Assembly: GCA_003696705.1 (NCBI GenBank)
Contig: RFGD01000021.1
Coordinates: 1-9,335 of the forward strand
Reading direction: 5' to 3'
Length of the DNA stretch: 9,335 bases
Source of the DNA: Alphaproteobacteria bacterium
GTDB taxonomy: Bacteria > Pseudomonadota > Alphaproteobacteria > Rhodobacterales > Rhodobacteraceae
Below the pieces are notes generated by a model, which had not been told where the DNA came from, made no database searches, and saw only the letters and a list, made by a program, of their open reading frames with translations. Position numbers and translations under genes: made by a program. Of this stretch, positions 6,953 through 9,335 are shown piece by piece. Within the stretch, counting starts at the first letter, position 1. Each line of letters begins with the position of its first letter.

Positions 6953-6961
6953 TTTGTTCCG

Positions 6962-8572
6962 ATGATGCATCTGTTCCTGCGCATGATGGCGCTGTGCCTT
7001 GTGGTCGTTCTCGCGACGGGCGGTGGCGCGCGGGCCGGCGATCTGGCGCTTCTGATCGGCAACGAAGCCTATCGCGGCGCTCCGCGTGTCGATGGCGCGG
7101 CGTCAGCCACCCGGTCGGCGCCCGGGCTTCGCGGTCTCGGCTACGAGACGATTACCGGGGTCGATCTGGGGGCAGGGCGCCTTCGCGCCGCCTTCGCGCG
7201 GTTCATGGGGGCCGCCGATGAGGCAGACCGCGTCGTCGTCCTTCTGGCCGGGCATTTCGTGCGCACGCCCGGAACGCTCTGGTTCGTACCGGTGGATGCG
7301 GCCGGGCTTGACGGAACCGCCATCGCATCGGCCGGGCTCAATGTCGATGACGTGATCGCGCTTGCCGGCCGCCACCCGGGCGGCGCCGTCGTGCTTCTGG
7401 CCGAAGGCAGGGACCGCCTGCCGCCGCGCCGCGGTCTTGAACCCGGGATCGGCCGTGTCGGGGCACCGAACGGCGTTCTGGTGGCATCGGGTCGCGTCGA
7501 GGCCATCGAAAGCCTTCTGAGAGAGAGGCTGGTTCGGGAAGGCCTGTCCTTTGCAGAGGCGGTCGCCGCTGCCGGGGATGGCGTGCGCGCCAATGGCTTC
7601 GTGTCCCGGTTCGCGCGGCTCACCGCACCGGAACCGGCGGCGCCGGCCGAGGATCTGCGCGAGAGCGCCTTCTTCGACGCCGTCAGCGCCATCGGCACGA
7701 TCGATGCCTTCGAAGCCTATCTTCGCGCGTATCCGGAAGGACGCTTCGCGGCGGCGGCCCGAGAGCGGATCGCGGATCTGCGCAACGCCCCGCTAAGACG
7801 GGCCGAGGCCGCGGAAAAGAGCCTGAACCTCAGCCTCGAGGACCGGCGGCGCGTGCAGCGCGATCTGACCATCCTTGGCTATGACACGCGCGGCGTGGAC
7901 GGCATCTTCGGGCCGGGCACGCGCGCCGCGATCAAGGCGTGGCAAGCGAAGAAGGGGCACGAACCGACGGGTTTTCTGGACGCCAAGCAGTTGTCCCAGA
8001 TCGCACGCGAGGCCGCGGCGCGCAGGGCACGTCTGGCGGCCGAGGATGATGCCTTCTGGCAGAAGCAGGGCGGCAGCGCCGCGACCGAGGCAGGGTTGCG
8101 GCGGTACCTCGCGAAGTATCCGGACGGGCGCCACGCCGACGAAGCGCGCCGCCGTCTGGCAGAGATCGAGCGGGCGCGGCGGCAGAAGGACCTTGAGGAA
8201 ACCGAGCGCAGGGTCTGGCGCGAGGTGAGCGACCGAGACACCATTCCTGCCTATCGCCGCTATCTTGACCGTTTCCCGGATGGTCCGCACGCCGCCGAGG
8301 CGCGGGCGCGGATCCGCGTACTTGAGGCCCGCCAGGCCGAGCGCCGCATCGAACGCGCAAAGGCCGAAGAGGAGGCGCTGAACCTTGACCGCTTCACGCG
8401 CGTTCTGATCCAGCAGCGTCTTCTTCTGATGGGGCTTGCGCCGGGTCGGGTCGACGGCGTCTTCGACGAGCGCACACGCGCGGCGATTCGCAGGTTCCAG
8501 GAACGGCGCGGCCTGCCGGTGACGGGCTATGTCACGAAGGAGACGCTTGACGCCTTGTTGCCGCGGCAGTGA
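6962..8572 (+). CDS. Exported caspase-like (peptidase C14) protein with lost catalytic cysteine, two peptidoglycan-binding domains and helical repeats
   Basis: The 536-residue protein begins with a signal peptide (about 1-25, likely cut after ARA). Residues 27-220 follow the bacterial caspase pattern: LALLIGNEAYRGAPRVDGA (28-46), VVVLLAGHFVRTPG (91-104), FVPVDA (108-113), then VVLLAEGRDR (143-152) and APNGVLVASGRVEAI (168-182). Active bacterial members usually have AGHG and LDACR; here His98 remains but the following Gly is Phe and the Cys position is Glu148, so peptidase activity is not expected. PG_binding_1-type domains lie at about 287-345 and 472-533, each with a VDGxF...TRAAI core and a preceding LNL. 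Three related segments, near 246-273, 375-402 and 427-454, share YLxxYP[E/D]GxxAxxARxR and look like half-TPR helices. It starts 34 nt after the ligase-like gene with no obvious promoter between, so co-transcription is possible. A periplasmic, wall-binding scaffold is my inference. Confidence 0.9.
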   Translation: MMHLFLRMMALCLVVVLATGGGARAGDLALLIGNEAYRGAPRVDGAASATRSAPGLRGLGYETITGVDLGAGRLRAAFARFMGAADEADRVVVLLAGHFVRTPGTLWFVPVDAAGLDGTAIASAGLNVDDVIALAGRHPGGAVVLLAEGRDRLPPRRGLEPGIGRVGAPNGVLVASGRVEAIESLLRERLVREGLSFAEAVAAAGDGVRANGFVSRFARLTAPEPAAPAEDLRESAFFDAVSAIGTIDAFEAYLRAYPEGRFAAAARERIADLRNAPLRRAEAAEKSLNLSLEDRRRVQRDLTILGYDTRGVDGIFGPGTRAAIKAWQAKKGHEPTGFLDAKQLSQIAREAAARRARLAAEDDAFWQKQGGSAATEAGLRRYLAKYPDGRHADEARRRLAEIERARRQKDLEETERRVWREVSDRDTIPAYRRYLDRFPDGPHAAEARARIRVLEARQAERRIERAKAEEEALNLDRFTRVLIQQRLLLMGLAPGRVDGVFDERTRAAIRRFQERRGLPVTGYVTKETLDALLPRQ

Positions 8573-8577
8573 GCGCA

Positions 8578-8613
8578 GGCGTCGGTCTGCCACGGATCCG
8601 GCAGACCGGCGCC
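8578..8613 (+). terminator. Strong hairpin directly after the pseudo-caspase gene
   Basis: A 14-bp stem, 8578-8591 with 8600-8613, contains one T-G wobble and closes the 8-nt loop ACGGATCC. It begins 6 nt after the TGA at 8570-8572. The following + strand bases (GTTCGCC) are not a T-tract, so this may be an imperfect intrinsic terminator or a 3'-end stabiliser for the + strand transcript. Confidence 0.55.
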
Positions 8614-8666
8614 GTTCGCCATGCGTCCGCCGCGCGGGTGCCACGCTGCGCGGGGGCGGCAAAGCG

Positions 8667-8703
8667 GAAACGGCCGCCGACATTCCTGCCGGCGGCCGCT
8701 TTC
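8667..8703. terminator. Bidirectional intrinsic terminator between converging genes
   Basis: A 9-bp core stem, CGGCCGCCG 8671-8679 with CGGCGGCCG 8690-8698, closes a 10-nt loop. GAAA 8667-8670 and TTTC 8700-8703 extend it with one bulged C at 8699. On the minus strand the core is followed by TTTCCGCTTT, which fits termination of rpmJ, whose stop is 19 nt away. On the + strand it gives a second stop behind the hairpin at 8578-8613. Confidence 0.65.
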
Positions 8704-8722
8704 ATGGAATCGCTCGGTCCTG

Positions 8723-8848
8723 TCAGCCCTGGCGGGCCTTGTACCGGCGCTGCGTCTTGTTGATCACATACACGCGGCCTTTGCGGCGCACGATGCGGCA
8801 GTCGCGGTGCCGGCTCTTGAGCGAGCGGAGCGAATTGCGGACCTTCAT
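8723..8848 (-). CDS. rpmJ: 50S ribosomal protein bL36, zinc-less type (41 aa; also called type B L36, YkgO)
   Basis: This small gene encodes bL36, a large-subunit ribosomal protein. The 41-residue product begins MKVRNSLRSLKSRHRDC, continues with a KGRVYVINKT segment and ends in YKARQG, which matches alphaproteobacterial bL36 almost residue for residue as I know the family. It has a single Cys (C17) and lacks the CxxC...C...H zinc ligands of the 38-residue form, so it is the zinc-independent version. Arg and Lys make up about 40% of residues, as expected for an rRNA-binding protein. The start codon is the complement of 8846-8848, with GAGGAG on the minus strand at 8857-8862, 8 nt upstream. The tRNA-Val gene lies 68 nt upstream on the same strand; either read-through from its promoter or an unseen promoter in that gap may drive rpmJ. 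A terminator follows the stop. Confidence 0.96.
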   Translation of the reverse strand: MKVRNSLRSLKSRHRDCRIVRRKGRVYVINKTQRRYKARQG

Positions 8849-8916
8849 CGGCCTTTCTCCTCATGCGCGGCGCCCGGCGCCGTCCTGGTGTTTGCCCCGC
8901 TCGCGCGGGAAATTCA

Positions 8917-8991
<75 letters not shown>

Positions 8992-9056
8992 GAACCCCTG
9001 ACGAATGACGCATTGGAACCCGTTCGGGGTCCGGCGTCGCCGCCTTGGTCGGGCGC

Positions 9057-9085
9057 TCTATAATTGGAGTCGAAACCGGGTTCAA
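9057..9085 (-). promoter_or_regulatory. Sigma-70-type promoter for tRNA-Val
   Basis: On the minus strand TTGAAC (9080-9085) and TATAGA (9057-9062) are separated by exactly 17 nt, each matching the consensus at 4 of 6 positions. The predicted start is near 9050, about 58 nt before the mature tRNA end. The GC-rich bases right after the -10 box (GCGCCCG) resemble the discriminator of stringently controlled stable-RNA promoters; that regulation is inference. Confidence 0.55.
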
Positions 9086-9091
9086 GGGGTT

Positions 9092-9119
9092 TTGGCGAAC
9101 GGATGTTTCCGCCTATACA
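9092..9119 (+). promoter_or_regulatory. Possible promoter for the N-formylglutamate amidohydrolase gene
   Basis: TTGGCG (9092-9097) and TATACA (9114-9119) are spaced 16 nt apart on the + strand, each a 4-of-6 match to the sigma-70 consensus. The start would be near 9126, about 19 nt before ATG 9145. It diverges from the tRNA promoter without overlapping its core elements. Confidence 0.4.
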
Positions 9120-9144
9120 GAAAGGGAACGATCCGGGGGCGACG

Positions 9145-9335
9145 ATGGCCGAGCTTGCCTATCATCTCGAGATGCCCGAGCACTGGTCGCAGGCGGCCGT
9201 TTTCGCGTCGCCCCACAGCGGCCGCTATTATCCGCCCGATCTTCTGCGCCGGTCGATCCTCGACCCCCTGGCCATGCGCTCGTCCGAGGATGCCTTCGTC
9301 GATCTTCTGTTCGACGCCGTGCCGCGCCTGGGCGC
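9145..9335 (+). CDS. N-formylglutamate amidohydrolase family protein, N-terminal part (3' end outside window)
   Basis: The visible 63 codons encode the start of a HutG-like N-formylglutamate amidohydrolase, a cytoplasmic zinc enzyme family that splits N-formyl-L-glutamate to glutamate and formate in histidine breakdown. The motif FASPHSGRYYPPDLL (residues 19-33) carries the PHSG signature with a probable metal-ligand His, and MRSSEDAFVDLLFDAVP (43-59) follows as usual for the family. No other hut gene is visible, so a histidine-pathway role is not certain; such stand-alone paralogues are common in this bacterial group. ATG 9145 is chosen because GGGGG (9135-9139) is 5 nt upstream and the protein then starts just before the conserved domain. 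ATG 9103 is in frame but would lie within the possible promoter. The gene runs off the window end. Confidence 0.88.
   Translation, partial: MAELAYHLEMPEHWSQAAVFASPHSGRYYPPDLLRRSILDPLAMRSSEDAFVDLLFDAVPRLG

Noticed and set aside
5704..7062. Minus-strand open frame of about 450 codons opposite the ligase-like gene
   Set aside because: Third-position GC bias of the + strand gene removes stops from this frame; the translation has no family features.
7793..8683. Minus-strand open frame opposite the pseudo-caspase C-terminal half
   Set aside because: It is low-complexity Arg/Ala/Pro-rich, crosses the hairpin at 8578-8613, and the + strand encodes clear PGB domains.
9059..9064. Exact TATAAT on the + strand
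   Set aside because: No usable -35 element lies 15-19 nt upstream (sequence near GTCGCC), whereas the opposite strand has TTGAAC and TATAGA at 17-nt spacing. I assign the site to the minus-strand promoter.
9103..9144. In-frame upstream ATG adding 14 residues to the amidohydrolase
   Set aside because: It lies inside the probable promoter and has a poorly spaced AAGGGG; the added residues do not look like part of the family.

Overview
The window is about 9.3 kb of very GC-rich DNA with dense, short-gapped genes. Its proteins look alphaproteobacterial, most likely Rhodobacterales. The clearest pointers are the 41-residue zinc-less bL36, the tRNA-Val(GAC) next to it and the HutG-like amidohydrolase. 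The genus cannot be fixed from sequence alone. I see no IS element, integrase, CRISPR array, attachment site or break in coding style; the window reads as chromosomal backbone.

Region 1 (1-6927) is one co-directional cluster on the + strand with gaps of 10-81 nt. It begins with the C-terminal end of a long-chain acyl-CoA synthetase-type AMP-binding enzyme. Next comes a complete branched-chain-amino-acid-type (HAAT) ABC importer in the order LivG-like ATPase, LivH-like permease, LivM-like permease, periplasmic binding protein, LivF-like ATPase. It ends with a divergent phenylacetate-CoA-ligase-family protein. A transporter bracketed by two members of the acyl-CoA ligase superfamily suggests uptake of a carboxylic acid (aromatic, fatty or dicarboxylic) with activation to a CoA thioester, rather than leucine uptake. 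The substrate cannot be read from the sequence. The last protein lacks a recognisable phosphate-binding loop and the usual C-terminal lysine, so it may not be an ordinary ligase. Hairpins lie on either side of the binding-protein gene and after the LivF-like gene, where they could set relative expression.

Region 2 (6962-8572) begins 34 nt further on, same strand. It encodes an exported protein with a caspase-like (peptidase C14) domain whose catalytic cysteine position is glutamate, followed by two peptidoglycan-binding domains and three short helical repeats. It looks like a pseudo-caspase that may act at the cell wall. This is the most unusual protein in the window.

Region 3 (8573-9335) holds housekeeping genes. 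Two strong hairpins lie between the converging pseudo-caspase gene and rpmJ (bL36, minus strand). A tRNA-Val(GAC) gene lies upstream of rpmJ on the same strand, with a recognisable sigma-70-type promoter. Diverging from it is the start of an N-formylglutamate amidohydrolase gene, cut by the window edge.

No stretch over 300 nt lacks a gene. Long minus-strand open frames opposite the + strand genes are composition shadows and are not annotated.
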